DNA of 64,000 nt from Roridomyces roridus (GCA_029378245.1 JARKIF010000021.1:806001-870000); one strand, 5' to 3'; numbered from the stretch's first letter, positions 34,011-45,326 are shown. The notes: a model not told the origin generated them from the letters alone. Made by a program: numbers and translations.

Positions 34011-34902
34011 CGTTGTGATACTGGGTTAACCACGGAGAGTGCACCGGGCTTTTATGTCGCGGATGAAGAAATACGAGCATGGCAGCTGACTCTAGAAACA
34101 AGTTTCCGGACCGCGGCAACAATTGGAGGGGATACCGGATATCGAGCGTGGCGAGCCACGTATGATGGAAAGACGCGTGTTGGAAATGAAATACCATATC
34201 GCTCCAGTATTGCACACGAGTTTAAAAAGGGCCGAATGATTGGGGACGAGGATTGGGTGCGCGTGACGCCGTCTCTGTTGTTCGACACCGTCCAATGGCG
34301 TGTTGGGAGCTGTGATGCGGAACTCTGAGAGCGCGATATTGTACACGGGATACATTGAGTAGAGGACTGAGACTAGACAGCACAAAGACCACCACTCCAT
34401 GGGCAACTTGCGGCGTAGACCAATGCAGGGATGTGGGCGTCGATCTATCCACCTGATCACAGGACGAATCAAATGACTTGGAAATGTTTCGGTAGATTAA
34501 AGACACAGAAAACGCACCGCGCCGGCCGGGGCGACATTGGCTTGTGAGGAGAGCTCGAGAGCTGAGCGAGATCAAGAAGAAGCAGCGAGTCAAATCCCAG
34601 CGCCAAGAGATGTCAGGGTCAGGGCAGTGGGATAATGCTCGGCAGGTCACAGGGATGGGAGGGCTGGTGACGCACGGCAGCTGCTTGCGATGGGAGGCAA
34701 AGGCCCGATGAGAGCAAGAGCAGAGAGAGACACGTGCTGGCATGTGTGATCCGGGTTGACCAAATGGGGTTCCCGCAACTGATCCAAAGCATGCAAGAGG
34801 CGCAGCAACGGGTGAAGAGCTCCATCGAAAATGAAGGAGCATAACCAATAAAGACAGAATGCACACTGTTTGTCATTGATCAACGCGCCAGACAATTTTA
34901 CA
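34011..34902. other. Intergenic between GH28 and GST genes
   Basis: About 890 bp. A minus-strand ORF of some 200 codons (34,222-34,866) is unlike a coding sequence in composition, and no domain is seen. It should contain the GH28 promoter and the GST 3' UTR. Confidence 0.4.
34049..34057 (-). promoter_or_regulatory. TATA-like element of the GH28 gene
   Basis: Complement reads ACATAAAAG, about 40 bp upstream of the start codon at 34,010. Confidence 0.4.
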
Positions 34903-35914
34903 CTACGGGATGACTCGTCCAGCACGAATAGCTTTGGCCGCCTCGCTCTGAGCCTCGTCTTTGAGATAGGGCGCGTAGACGTCCACATATTGCTCCGGGT
35001 TCTAAGTCAAGCAGAATGAGATTGGGTGGCACCATGGATTATTGCTGTGCACACTCACGCTCTTGGTCCCGAGAACGCTCTCCCTGACCTCGACACGCCC
35101 AGCATACTGCTTCCACTCTGCAGCGACATCCCCCCTATTGTACGCACGATGTTCCGCCGCAATCACATCGCGCGTAACCCAAGGCGCGATGACAATGTCG
35201 ACGAGACTGAATTGCTCTCCCAGGAAATACGGGCCTTTGATCTGCGCTGAAAAGGTGCGGAGTGAATCATACAGCTCTGCACGCGCGGCGTCTTGTTTTT
35301 CAGTGCCCTGGGCCATGAAGAGCCGCATGAATCCGGGTACGAGCGCCTTTGCGACAAAGTCGATCTGCGAGCATACATAGTATTAATGTTAAATGCAGGC
35401 TCAAAGGAAAGGTGAAATGCACAGACCCAGATCCGCGCGTATGCCTTTTCATAAGGGTCTTCGGGAAGGATCCTCGGCTCGTGCGTCGGATAAGCGTCCT
35501 CGAAGAATTCACATAGTACGAGTGATTCAAATAGCGCTTTGCCTTGGTGTTCCACAGCAGGCACCAATCCTTTGGGGTTGATATCTATGCAGCAGGCAGG
35601 TCAGGTTAGGTGTAGCCGGATGTGTGCACGACCGACGACGCACCGAGGAAATGTTTCTCCTTCTTGTACGGGTTGACTTCCTTGTACTGGTAGGGAATTC
35701 CTTTCTCCTCGAGAGTGATCCAGCTGCGTTGGGCGGATGGGCAGAACTGCGAATCGCGATACTGCTGTTCAGAGAGGAACTCGAGGAAATGGCAGAGAAT
35801 AGGGAGACGCACCCAAGCAGCGTAGAACACTAGATCTTGTGGGTCTTGATGCGCCTCTACGGTCTTCAATGCTGCATCCGTGGCGTGGGGAAACAAGTCG
35901 GTCGGAAGAACCAT
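34903..35914 (-). CDS. Glutathione S-transferase, omega-like
   Basis: Transfers or reduces glutathione conjugates; cytosolic. It starts MVLPTDLFPHATDAALKTVE. The N-terminal thioredoxin fold contains FCPSAQRSWITLEEKGIPY with the catalytic Cys typical of omega and dehydroascorbate-reductase GSTs. Then NPKGLVPAVEHQGKALFESL carries the cis-Pro (VPA) and the glutathione-contacting ES. The helical C-terminal domain includes CEFFEDAYPTHEPRILPEDP, LYDSLRTFSAQIKGPYFLGE, FSLVDIVIAPWVTRDV and YAPYLKDEAQSEAAKAIRAG, with TAG at 34,903-34,905. Four introns are implied. About 260 residues, as expected for the family. Confidence 0.9.
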
Positions 35915-36283
35915 GGTAAGTAGTGGGTGAAATCGATAAAGTCTGGACCCTGGTGCTGCTTATGAATTTGCAAGTTTCATCAAGGCCAAGCCATCAAGCC
36001 ATCAAAATCACCTGACCCGGGACCAACTTCCCCGGACCTGTTGTACTTGGCGCCCGCCGCCGTGCCTTGACAAATCCCTCCCCGGAATCGTCGCGCCTTC
36101 ACTCGCCAGTGGCATGCTCATGTCTCCGTCCTTGCTCACCGCACTCGACATTATCAACTTCCTTCTCGTGCTGCAGCTGACCAGACATTATCGGAAAGCA
36201 ATATAAGTATTGGTCAACGACCAGTCAACGACCGACTCGAAATTATAATGAATATTCAGTACGATACAAGACGCCACACCTTC
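35915..36283. other. Intergenic, GST promoter
   Basis: About 370 bp upstream of the GST start and downstream of the FAD monooxygenase. No gene is seen. Confidence 0.45.
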
Positions 36284-37622
36284 TTAAGCAGCATACCCAA
36301 GCCCACTAGTTTGCCAGGCCATCAGATTATTCACAAACGGCACCGGAGACAATATGCGCACGGCCATGATGCGGAACCACCGCGCCCAGCTCAGTCCGCC
36401 CGCCTCCAGGTTTTCCATATCCTGTACCGTATCAATCACGCCCCACCCCACCTCCCTCCGCGTCTTGGCATACGATTCCAGAATCTGCCTCGCATCGCCT
36501 TTCGTCTCCAGACTCGCCGTCCGGTGCTTGTCAATAGCAAGTGCCAGCGAAGCCCCGTCGCAAATGCCGAGATTCATGCCCTGCCTACCGCCTGGCCCGT
36601 GCGTGTGGGCCGCATCGCCCGCAAGGAGGATGTAGGCGCCACCCTTGGTCCTATGCAGATACGAATCCGCCAGTGCCGGCCGTGTGCGAAACCGCGCTGC
36701 ATGCAGCACTTTCGCGATACTCGGCACGTTGCGTGGCGTCGTCTTTGAGCCGGGGAACTGTGCGTCAAGGACACCCTGGAGATATGCTAGGTCGGCGTTT
36801 CGTGGCGGGGTTCCTGTCATGCCGATGTAGAGTCTGAAGAGATGGAGCCCTGGGTCGACTGGGTCCTTCAGTGGGCCCGTGAGCAAGAATCCGTCTTCCA
36901 CCAAACTCAACTGCAGCGCGTCCCGCGCGACGCTCTCCGTTGGTTTTTCGAAAACGACGTCCGAGACGATGAAGTTGGAGTCTTGAGCGCCTGGGGCCGC
37001 CTCCTTTTTCGTATAAGGGTCGCGGAATGTGATGCCCGCAAACGAGCGCAGGGAGGACTTGGCCCCGTCAGTGGCGACGATGTACCGTGCCCGCAGCCTC
37101 TCCCCAGACTCGAACAATAACTCGTACTGCGCACCGTCGTCGACCTCCTCTATCGCTTCCATACGTTTGCCAAAGTGGATGCCAGAGCCACTCCGGTGGA
37201 TGCCTGCACGCATGGCTTCCTCCACCGTGTGCTGCGCCATGAACATCCCGAATGGGTATTTAGTCTGCAGATTTTTAATTGAATACAGGTTGGCCGTGGC
37301 GGTCAAAGGCACGGATTGAATCGCCGCAGACGCCAGTCGCCATGATGTCCTCCGCCACTTGAGGGTCGAGTGCGCCGATGGACTGTGTGGGGTGTCAGTG
37401 TCAAGCTACATGTGGAACAGGGGAGGAGCTCACCTCGAGTGCCCCCGGATATATGACTATAGCACGCGAGGCGGTATGCCCCTCAGCCACAGCGTCGACG
37501 ATCACGAACGGGATTTTGCGTGCCGCCAACCCGAGCGCGCAGGCTAATCCACTTGGACCGGCACCGACGATGCAGACTTCGGTTGATGAAGGAAGCGGAG
37601 GAGAAGAGTCACAGTCACACAT
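36284..37622 (-). CDS. FAD-dependent aromatic monooxygenase (PHBH-like)
   Basis: Flavoprotein hydroxylase of the FAD_binding_3 family; substrate unknown, possibly a phenol or other aromatic. The FAD-binding motif STEVCIVGAGPSGLACALGL lies just after the chosen start. An intron follows ASRAIVIYPGALE. The next exon has SIGALDPQVAEDIMATG. The large 3' exon starts near LQTKYPFGMFMAQHTVEEAM, then YIVATDGAKSSLRSFAGITF, and the second FAD motif YILLAGDAAHTHGPGGRQGM then NLGICDGASLALAID. TAA at 36,284-36,286. An in-frame ATG at 37,736 would add 38 residues. The link between the second and third exons needs either a 67-nt intron ending before ACTAAATAC or a frameshift at about 37,280-37,310; I cannot decide. 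It lacks the C-terminal thioredoxin-like domain of phenol 2-monooxygenases. Confidence 0.82.
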
Positions 37623-38991
37623 GGATGTGGGAGTCGACGATACGAATGATGAGCGCTCAGGCCTACTTGGCGCTTCTAATAAGTATATGGTGTCGGGCGG
37701 GGAGGCACTGTCGGGAACCCGCTCTTCTCTATTCATTTCTCTGCAGCGGGTTGCGCGGTCAGTCCTTGGCGCTCAGCGCTGAGCGATCAGAGCGGGGTTC
37801 CGAGGCGAGCTCGGGTGTCGAGGAAGCGTCCCATGTTAGTATGTCATGGAATCGGGGCAAACCAGAGACACGCTCGTGACAGCGTCGACGGTGTTGACTG
37901 AGCGGCTGACTGATCATGGTATTCTACAGCGTTCTTTAGTCTTGGTAATTCAAGAACTTGCTTCTACTTGGGGTATAAAAGTTCTACTATATCTAGTCGG
38001 TCGTATTGAATTACACTGCATCCAATTATTATTCCAAAAATGGCCCCGTTCCCTACGGGACACCGCGTTAGAGATGTGAAATCCCCTCAGCTCGGAAAGG
38101 CGATAAGAGGGCATCGGCTCGCCCAAATTCATGTATCGGTTGAGCAGACAAGGCGGACCGCAATATACGAGTCGCCCATAGTAACCTCCCTGTTTACACG
38201 TTTCTCTCCGAAGCTCGGTTTTGGAGGAACTCGCATTAGCATCTGGCATCTCTTCGCACCTGTACTTACGAGCAGAACATCCTCCAGGAAGTATTTCTTC
38301 GTTCACTTTCGGGTAGTACGCATGTATCTTCGTGTCGATCTTTCCTTGTCAACATTTCTTATTCGGACAGCTGCGCGTCCAACTCGGAAGAGGATTGGCC
38401 GAGATGATTTGCGAGGGAGAAAAGACCCATTGCGCGGATACGCTGTTGATTCAGAGGATGAGACCTCCAAAGAAATGAGGTGCAGCTTTCAATGGTCTGT
38501 TCTCATTTTGATACTCTCCACAGGGACTAACTTGCTGATGTTGTTGCCGTTCAGTTTCCGTCCTTACCATGCTTCAAGCTTGGAAAGAACCAAATGGATT
38601 CGTGTGGCTAGTTACTGCGAGTTCAAGATGCCTATGATCTCTAGAGAAATAGGAGTCAATTACGTCACGGTGAAGCAAACTTGATTCGCCACAGCAATCC
38701 AACTCAGTCCGGAAGTCGACTGGAAGTACTGAGTGAGCCTGCGAGATCAGTACGTAAGGACGCCGTCCCCGGCCCGTCTTGAATGATCCGGTGATCTCCT
38801 GCTCTTTCTCCTTTCGACCACCACCTGCACACCTGCACACTGAGTACTGACAACCCGACCAGCTTTCTCCCTCTGTTACGGCGAGTGATACCTATGATCT
38901 CTCGAGAATAGCAGTCTTGAAATACGTCACGGTGAAGCAAACTTGATTCCCAAAACAATCCAGCTCAGTGTCAAGTCTTCCATCCGACTCA
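37623..38991. other. Intergenic with a TATA box, an uncertain ORF and a direct repeat
   Basis: A good TATA (GTATAAAAG, about 37,974-37,982, plus strand) is followed by a 214-codon ORF (38,040-38,684, plus strand) without any recognised domain; it may be chance. Two direct copies of an about 75-bp block begin at 38,631 and 38,891 (CCTATGATCT, then TACGTCACGGTGAAGCAAAC). Confidence 0.4.
38631..38968. repeat. Direct repeat, two copies 260 bp apart
   Basis: Copies at about 38,631-38,708 and 38,891-38,968 share CCTATGATCTCT and TACGTCACGGTGAAGCAAAC, then TTGATTC and CAATCCA-CTCAGT, with scattered differences. The second copy lies immediately upstream of the start codon at 38,992, so its CRE-like TACGTCAC could be regulatory. 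The duplication may be a local tandem event. Confidence 0.7.
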
Positions 38992-39895
38992 ATGGCTAGC
39001 CGCTACATCTTCAAAGGCGCCGGTACTTGGTACCTCCGTTCCTCTGCTCCTCTTCGGCATTCACGCACGCGGGCCGCTGCCGTCACCGTCACCATGGGTC
39101 ACCATCGCTGTCTAGTCGTGGGATATACATTAGCCGCCGCCGCCGGTGTAGGGTCCGCTGACAATGCGTGTCAATTGTCAGCCTGACAGTCACCTGACTG
39201 TCAGTCAGTGACTGACAATTAATTATTTTCGAGGGCTAGAAAAATCTACCTGACAATCACTGACAATCGCTCGGGGTTGGAGGTCCACGGTGTAGTGATT
39301 TGTGGTGAATTTGGTGCAGCTACCTGGCAGGAAATACCTGGTCGAACAAAATCAGCTTGCTGGCTGGGAGTTACCCAGTTTGGCACCGGGAATCATCTCG
39401 GCGGACTCGGCAACACGGCATCATGCAATGATATCACCCTGATGTGAGGATATCGACTCGTAACAGCCGAGGGATGCCTAAAGAAAAGCTGCATGGACTT
39501 TCCTGGCTCTGAAATGGGTGGTACCTTGGACTCCACCTGGGCCTTGCGTTCAAATTGGTGCATTCATTGGTATATTTCCTAATTTGGGAATTGTCAACTG
39601 TCATTTGTCAGCCTGACAGTCAGAACTGACAGTCAGGCCTGACAATTAATTATTTTCCCTCAAGTGGAATTGTCAGCGGACCCTACGCCGGTGCGTTTGG
39701 CCGTTCTCTGAAGCGCGGACATGCTGACTGAGACTCTCTGAGACTGAGACTGCCTCAGGCGTTGGCACTGTCGCCCTGACCCTCTCCCCATTCGCTGTGT
39801 CCGCAAGGGGCCAGGGCGTCTCTCCGTACGAAATCTACGAATCAAATTTTGATCGAATTGCACCTTTGGCCTTGGTCGTTGTCCTGACTGTAAGC
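38992..39895 (+). CDS. Hypothetical protein with mitochondrial-type N-terminus, MITE in intron 1 (3' end uncertain)
   Basis: Exon 1 (38,992-39,145) starts MASRYIFKGAGTWYLRSSAP and is rich in Arg and Ser without acidic residues, like a mitochondrial presequence. It ends YTLAAAAG. Exon 2 starts at 39,759 (VGTVALTLSPFAVSARG) and continues SPYEIYESNFDRIAPL, ending with a stop or a GTAAGC donor near 39,886-39,895. The original 5' splice site (GCCG then GTGCGT) is at 39,691. A hAT-type MITE now duplicates it. A possible third exon (about 40,000-40,127) was not proven. The protein family is not recognised. The good start context and the clean reconstruction of the pre-insertion intron (68 nt) support a real gene. 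Confidence 0.4.
39149..39685. mobile_element. hAT-type MITE, 537 bp, at a 5' splice site
   Basis: Terminal inverted repeats of 17 bp are perfect: TAGGGTCCGCTGACAAT at 39,149-39,165 and its complement at 39,669-39,685. Direct 8-bp duplications CGCCGGTG flank it (39,141-39,148 and 39,686-39,693). Eight-base duplications and a TAGGG start are typical of the hAT superfamily. There is no transposase ORF. The interior is rich in CTGACAGTCA-type palindromes near both ends and repeats CTGACAATTAATTATTTTC in direct orientation. Confidence 0.88.
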
Positions 39896-40492
39896 TAGAA
39901 CCGCCAGAGAGAACACATTTTTCCCCATGAATCCTGACTCAGATGTATCCCCCATTCCCAAGAAATGCTTCCGCGGCCCTCTATAGCACCTCTTTGCAGA
40001 TTACGAGAACGCGACAAACGTCAACGGATTGTTGCCAGGCTATCGAGCTGCTTTCGTGGAGGCTGTAGGCGTATTATCCGAAAACGAGCGCCGAAGAACA
40101 CGCTGGGCGACTACCATATGTGAGTAAGCAAACTGGAGAAGCTAGAATAAGGACCGCCGGTAAATCACATGATCGTGGGAATGATCCGCCTTATATAGGA
40201 GGGGAGGGGGGGGGGGGGGGGTCCAGCCAGGGTCGAAAAAAACTTTTCGACCCTATATCCGAAATTCCGATCCCGATGCCCCCTTGGGTGACCCGATAGA
40301 CCACGCCTGCCTTGACTGTAACACTTGAGACAGATCGGCTTTATATTGAAATCATCTGCAACCAGGAAACTTCCATGGAGGTGACCCTCGGGCGCCAAAT
40401 GGAAGATACATAAGTCGCCATCCATCCGCCTACGTCTCCTTGCCTTCTTGTTCCACCCTCATTCATTCAATTCTGAGCTCGCCTCCTCAGAA
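39896..40492. other. Intergenic with poly-G run and perfect hairpin
   Basis: A run of G broken by a single A spans about 40,192-40,221. A perfect 10-bp inverted repeat GGGTCGAAAA/TTTTCGACCC with a 4-nt spacer lies at 40,230-40,253. The rest is upstream DNA of the gene starting at 40,493. Confidence 0.6.
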
Positions 40493-43400
40493 ATGAGCTT
40501 GTTTTTCCGAATCTTTGGCTCTCCCTTCGCCGTAGTCCTGGGACAGACTGCATTACTAGTCTTTACGTGGGGATTCTTTGGCATAGTCCAACAGCGAGGA
40601 TCCATCCCTCTTTCCTTCGACAATGCGCTTTGGGTGGAGATGCATCCGCGCCCTGTGACCTTGCTCGTTACTTTGGTGTCCACAGCCCTTGCCAACATAT
40701 CTACATTGTGAGTGTTTGGGAGATCTAGGCAGCCTCCGACTGACGCTTATTCAGCCTTTTTGCCTGCGGCCTGCGTTACGCGGTTACCCTGCACCTCTAC
40801 GGGCGGGGAATGCTACTCTCCAAATTCACTTCGGCGGTGGCCCTTTCATCCAGATCCCCCATAAACGACACTCGCCGATGGAAATGGGCGCTGGCGTCTG
40901 GTTTTGTTATCTTCCTCACTGGTGTTCAACTATCTGCGTTAGTATATTCAATCTCGCCGCACTTCCAACTCAAATGCCTATTCAGTTGGAATGCACTCTT
41001 GACTCCGACGCAAATTTTCATCAAGGCGTCTGCAACTGGACGTGAGCTCGATCTCGCAAGCCCCGACACTCCAAACCAGCGGCGAGCTTGACTTTTGCAT
41101 CGTCAACAGCAGCAGTGAGCATAATCCCCAGTGGAAAGTCGGTGAAATGGCTTGGGATTATATGGTATGGAGTCCTCGTGAGATGGCTACTCTGTAATAG
41201 TCTGGTATTGTCTGAGATGATCTGCAGACAGTTTGACGTGCGTCGATTGTTCATCTCAATCCATCCCGCTCGTTCACTCCTTTAGCGGATTCACATGTTT
41301 CAGCATGACCCATCCATGTGCCAGCAAGACTCCACTTATAAGCCGATGTCAAAAACTTGGCGGCCACGTCTCTTTCCTCCTACCGCCATGGCACCTCCCC
41401 TCTGCAGCACTAAGTCCTCTCCCGCCGACTTGCGCTGCCGAGGGAGAGTTGAATACCTCTCTTCCTACACTCTCCGAGTCCTCTGTCCCTAGTCTCTCCA
41501 CCGATGGCGTGGCCTTCTTGGGTTTACCGGTGCGCGCCGCCATCGACCTTACTTTGTTGTCTATCTGAGCCCACTTTGTCTACAGGTTTTTGAGCATCGA
41601 AGTCGCCTTCTCACCGATAGGGTGAAAGTCCCCGTCCGTGTATCATTGTGGTGCGATCTTCCCTTGCCTGGCTACTGCCCATTCCCACTAATTGGTTTCA
41701 TTTTGAAGTATCCCTGCTCCCAGTCCTACGAATTTTGCAAGTGAGTACCCTGCTTTGTTACTGCATATGATACTCACGTTGGTACAGGCTTGCAAGAAGT
41801 TCACGAAAGAGCTGGTATGTGCAAGGTATGTGTGCAAATTCTATTCCATTCCGTGACCCTGACATCTATGCAGCGCAAGACGGTTCCGAACCTGCAAGAG
41901 CGTAGTTGTGACGGGGCATAGGTAGTTTCGGAGGGTATTTCGGAGCATATAGAGTACTATGTAGTAGCTTTTAATTGATCTCATTTTTTTACCAAACAAT
42001 CCCGGGAGGCATCCATAAGCAACGCGCTGGAGCATTCCATACAATCCCAAATCATACCTTCGCTTACCCGCGCTTACCCGGTAGAATCACCATCCCATCC
42101 CAAATCATACCACCACATATCGGCGTTTTGGGCACAATAGTGAACACACAGTATTATACGGTTTCATTCCTGACAGCCTTAGCCGATCTCGAATTTTAAC
42201 GTATCATACCATACAATTCCACCGACCTTTCACTGGGCATAATCATTGATCGTCATCTATTCTCCTCAACTGTGTGTGATAGCAATGCAGCCCGCATTCG
42301 GTGTGGGTCTTACAGAGAGCGGGTTTGCGTTGTTGAAGTTTGATGACGGCCTGAACTCGTCGTTGACTATGATGGATCAGACATTTACCGCTGAAACTTG
42401 TGCGTCGTCGTTTTACAACTTACCTGCTCGTATAACGCTTGCCTTGTCAGGGGGCGTCCTCCCCATGACAGTAGTAGCTCTGAATTCAACTGTGTGGTTC
42501 CCCAATAGCACATTGATTCCCGGTGGATTCCAGGTGAAATCCCTCTTGGATTTGCCGGATGGTCTGGACGCAACTTACAATATGACTCAACAAGGTGAGC
42601 CATATAGCGATTGAATAGACGGAAACTTGCTGATACTTACTTGAGGATTCACCGTTGCCATCGATTGCGAGTTCCAGGACCCAGATACGACGTCCTCTTC
42701 GGCCACGCTCATAAAGGACTCGGTGGCGGACTGGGACAGCGGAAACCAGAATGGGAATATCAAGTTCTCCCAGTTGAGCGCAAACTGCGACGTCCCCATC
42801 AGTTCGTGCTCATTCATTCTCCAAAACCCAATCTTGACTTTGTGCATCTAGTCGGTTCGAGTACCGCGTATACACTGGGAGATCAGGCCAACTATGTTCT
42901 GATGGTTGGTTGTGCGCAGGACAACAACTACAGTGCGTGACAAAGCTATAAGTTCGTGCGATTTGTATTCATGCTCCCCCAGCATTGACTTTTCGATCTT
43001 CGGGAAAATACGACTTCTTGAAGCCCGTGTCCTGCACAATAGCTCCCCTCATACTCTCTGTGACCGTCAACTACACGGATGTGGATCCATTCGACGCAAC
43101 CATAAACACCGCCCCTAGTCAGAGTAATGTCCAGCCTTTCCAGGAAAATTCTCTTGGGCCAGCCGGGCTCGCGGCCATCTTTGCTCTGCAGCAGACGATG
43201 TCTTCCGCTCAGGAAATCTCCAACAACGTTATGGGCGATGAACTCAACTCGTTCCTACAAGACTTTGACGAGAGCAACCAGTTTGATGACAACGACATAC
43301 TTGGCACCCTCGAGGACTACATTGCCGCCGTCGCTGAATACAGCTCAACTGTGAGATAACCCTACATTTGTATCCCTTTCCAACCCACCTTTCTAGGTCA

Positions 43401-43807
43401 TGCGCGCTTGCATCTCCGCGAAAGGCCAAGTTTTTCCAAACGGTATCCCAGACAACCTGGCCACGAACAGCAGTGGATTCTTCCTCATCAGGACCTTTGG
43501 ATGGCAACACACTTCCGATGCCACATTCGCGGCGCTCATACCTGGCACGCTCATCGCTCTTTTCAGCATCCTCGTCGTCCTCTCCACCGCTGTGAATTAC
43601 TGGTCGGTGGCATACACACGGTTCAATCCAGCAGATCCGCTCCAGCTCATGGCTGCCTCTGCCGCCGGAGGGCTGGACGGCATCTTCCATGGCGGGCTCA
43701 AGGAAGGCAATCTCGAGGCCCGTGTGGATGTTCCCATTTTCTTGCAATCCATTCCAGGTCGAGGACCAGTTATGGTCACGCAGGAGAATCTGAACTATTT
43801 TACGTGA
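40493..43807 (+). CDS. Large hypothetical transmembrane protein, intron carries a transposon, possible frameshift
   Basis: Resembles a basidiomycete family of large membrane-anchored proteins of unknown function. It starts MSLFFRIFGSPFAVVLGQTA. Membrane segments lie at about 40,520-40,600 and 40,900-40,930 (ASGFVIFLTGVQLSA), with another near the C-terminus (GTLIALFSILVVLSTAVNYW). Between them is a long, presumably extracytoplasmic region with many Asn-glycosylation-like sites: WNALLTPTQIFIKAS, SGELDFCIVNSST, VGLTESGFALLKFDDG, SSLTMMDQTF, FPNSTLIPGGFQVKSLLDLP, YTLGDQANYVLMVGC, and NVMGDELNSFLQDFDE. Introns are mostly about 50 nt. One (41,115-42,282) is 1,168 nt because it holds a transposon. 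Around 41,061-41,066 (CCCCGA) the frame slips by one base between RELDLASP and TLQTSGELD. So the gene may be broken or the base may be an error. TGA at 43,805-43,807. Confidence 0.7.
41127..42237. mobile_element. Non-autonomous relative of the Tnp2 element inside an intron, 1,111 bp
   Basis: The left end begins CCCAGTGGAAAGTCGGTG. The complement of the right end begins CCCAGTGAAAGGTCGGTG; 20 of the first 24 bases match. Both ends resemble those of the 6.6-kb element at 6938. Perfect 7-bp duplications CATAATC flank it (41,120-41,126 and 42,238-42,244). Sub-terminal motifs repeat the form GGGATTATATGGTATG/TCCCAAATCATACC. No transposase domain is seen inside, only short ORFs. Removing the element and one duplication leaves a normal 50-nt GT-AG intron joining NSS to TMQPAF. 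It is therefore probably mobilised in trans by the Tnp2-type transposase. Confidence 0.9.
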
Positions 43808-43979
43808 AAGGAAACAAACTCAATGATTGTACTTGTGCACAGAACTTGTAGGTTAGAAGGCTCGTAGCTTTAGCCGATTCGAATGTAAAGCCTGTTTTCT
43901 GCAACGGAGCGTCCCCGGCTCTTGTTCGCAGCCAGCGAGCTCGAGACAGTAACAGTCACAGAGTAGGTGTTTCGGTGTT

Positions 43980-45326
43980 TCATTGAATGGCAGACAGCAC
44001 CTCCTCCGTGTACTTGACAAGCCTCGACACCGTCGCATCCGATCCGCCGTACCCTTTGACCGGAATCCCATTCAATACGCCCTATTCCATCACCATTAAC
44101 GCACAAGAAGAATGAAGGGAAGAAAGACCCAACGAACCGCCTTGTACGACGTCGGCGTCGGCGTATTCTCGTTGAACACCCAGCCCGGGACGTCATCATC
44201 GGCATCGAAGACGTAGGAGCCTACAAGGTCGCCGTGATCGTTCCGTATGAACATGCCGCGCTGGGCTTCCGTATCGAGGAGTGCGTAGAGCATGTATTGT
44301 GCGCATTCATCCTGCCGGGGTTGGTTAGCGGATTAAAAACGGGATTAACCGATATGAATTAGCACCTGCGAGACGCTCATGTATGACTTGACGCGGTCTA
44401 CGACCCATCGCAGCGGAACGAAAAGTAAACCCAGCGACCCCACCGTGGAACCGCCGGCGGTGAGGACTTGTCCCGGATGAATATGGGTAAAGGCAATGTT
44501 AGGATGCTGCGCTGCAAAGTACTGGACGAGAATCTTAATTTTACACATCGGATGTGGGCGGCAGAGACCTACCGCGACGAGCGCATCGTTATACGTTGCC
44601 CCTCGAATCATGCCTTTGATTGCAGCGACGGACTAAGGAATGCATCTGAGGACCTACAGTGAACGCATAAGAGGGGGATCATACCGGAGTCAAGCCGCGT
44701 AGAAATGTCCAAGAACTCTCTCGGGCTTCGTGGAGACCCAGATCGTCCGTAGCTATGGGGACACCAAGCCCGGCGCCGCAGACTGACATGAAGTGAGCGT
44801 GTTGTCTCTCTTGACGCGCAGCGTCGAGAAGAGGGACAAGCTCTTTGATGAATGAATATCGCATGAAATACCTGTCAAGGTCTTAGAAAATGCCCAGACG
44901 AAAACCACTGTAAACGCACCGCATTGATAAATGTGCGTTGAGTCCCTCCGAGGTCTCTACCGCCTGGGTGAACGAGTTCGCTGCAGGCCCCGCAGCGGAG
45001 ACAACCAGAAAATTGAAGCGTCCGAGTCGTGCACGAAGGCCTGCACACACTGCACGCACGCTCTTGATGCTTTCCGCATCGCACGCCACAAACTCGTGCA
45101 GACATCCATCCTCGCCGTTATGCTGTGGAAATCCAGCAATGATTTTAGCTGCCGAGGCGGCACTGCGACCGATTAAGATGATATGGGCGCGACCGTTGGT
45201 CTGCCGCGCGAATGCCTCTGCCATGGCCTGGCCGACGCCGGAGGTCCCACCGACAAAGATGGCGATAGGGATGTAGCTTGGGCTGAAGGTCGCATTGGTA
45301 GACTCGGCGGTGGCGAGACTTGGCAT
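43980..45326 (-). CDS. Short-chain dehydrogenase-like protein (atypical)
   Basis: NAD(P)-binding Rossmann protein. It starts MPSLATAESTNATFSPSYIP. The cofactor motif IAIFVGGTSGVGQAMAEAFA is followed by HIILIGRSAASAAKII, where the Arg after the second strand suggests NADP. Next come CDAESIKSVRAVCAGLRARL and FLVVSAAGPAANS at the place of the NNAG motif. Later exons give FMRYSFIKELVPLLDAAR, MSVCGAGLGVPIATDDLGL, IKGMIRGATYNDALVA, YFAAQHPNIAFTHIHPGQVL, DECAQYMLYALLDTEAQRGM and GWVFNENTPTPTSYKA, ending VLSAIQ with TGA at 43,980-43,982. The position of the catalytic YxxxK reads YNDAL, so the Lys is absent; a classical reductase mechanism is doubtful. About 340-350 residues. Confidence 0.83.

Noticed and set aside
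38040..38684. 214-codon ORF downstream of a TATA box
   Set aside because: No domain and no detectable constraint; it overlaps the direct repeat at its 3' end. Mentioned in the intergenic entry but not called a gene.
40192..40221. Poly-G run as a functional G-quadruplex
   Set aside because: It is a simple homopolymer that may be an assembly or length artefact, and its position relative to a gene gives no clue.
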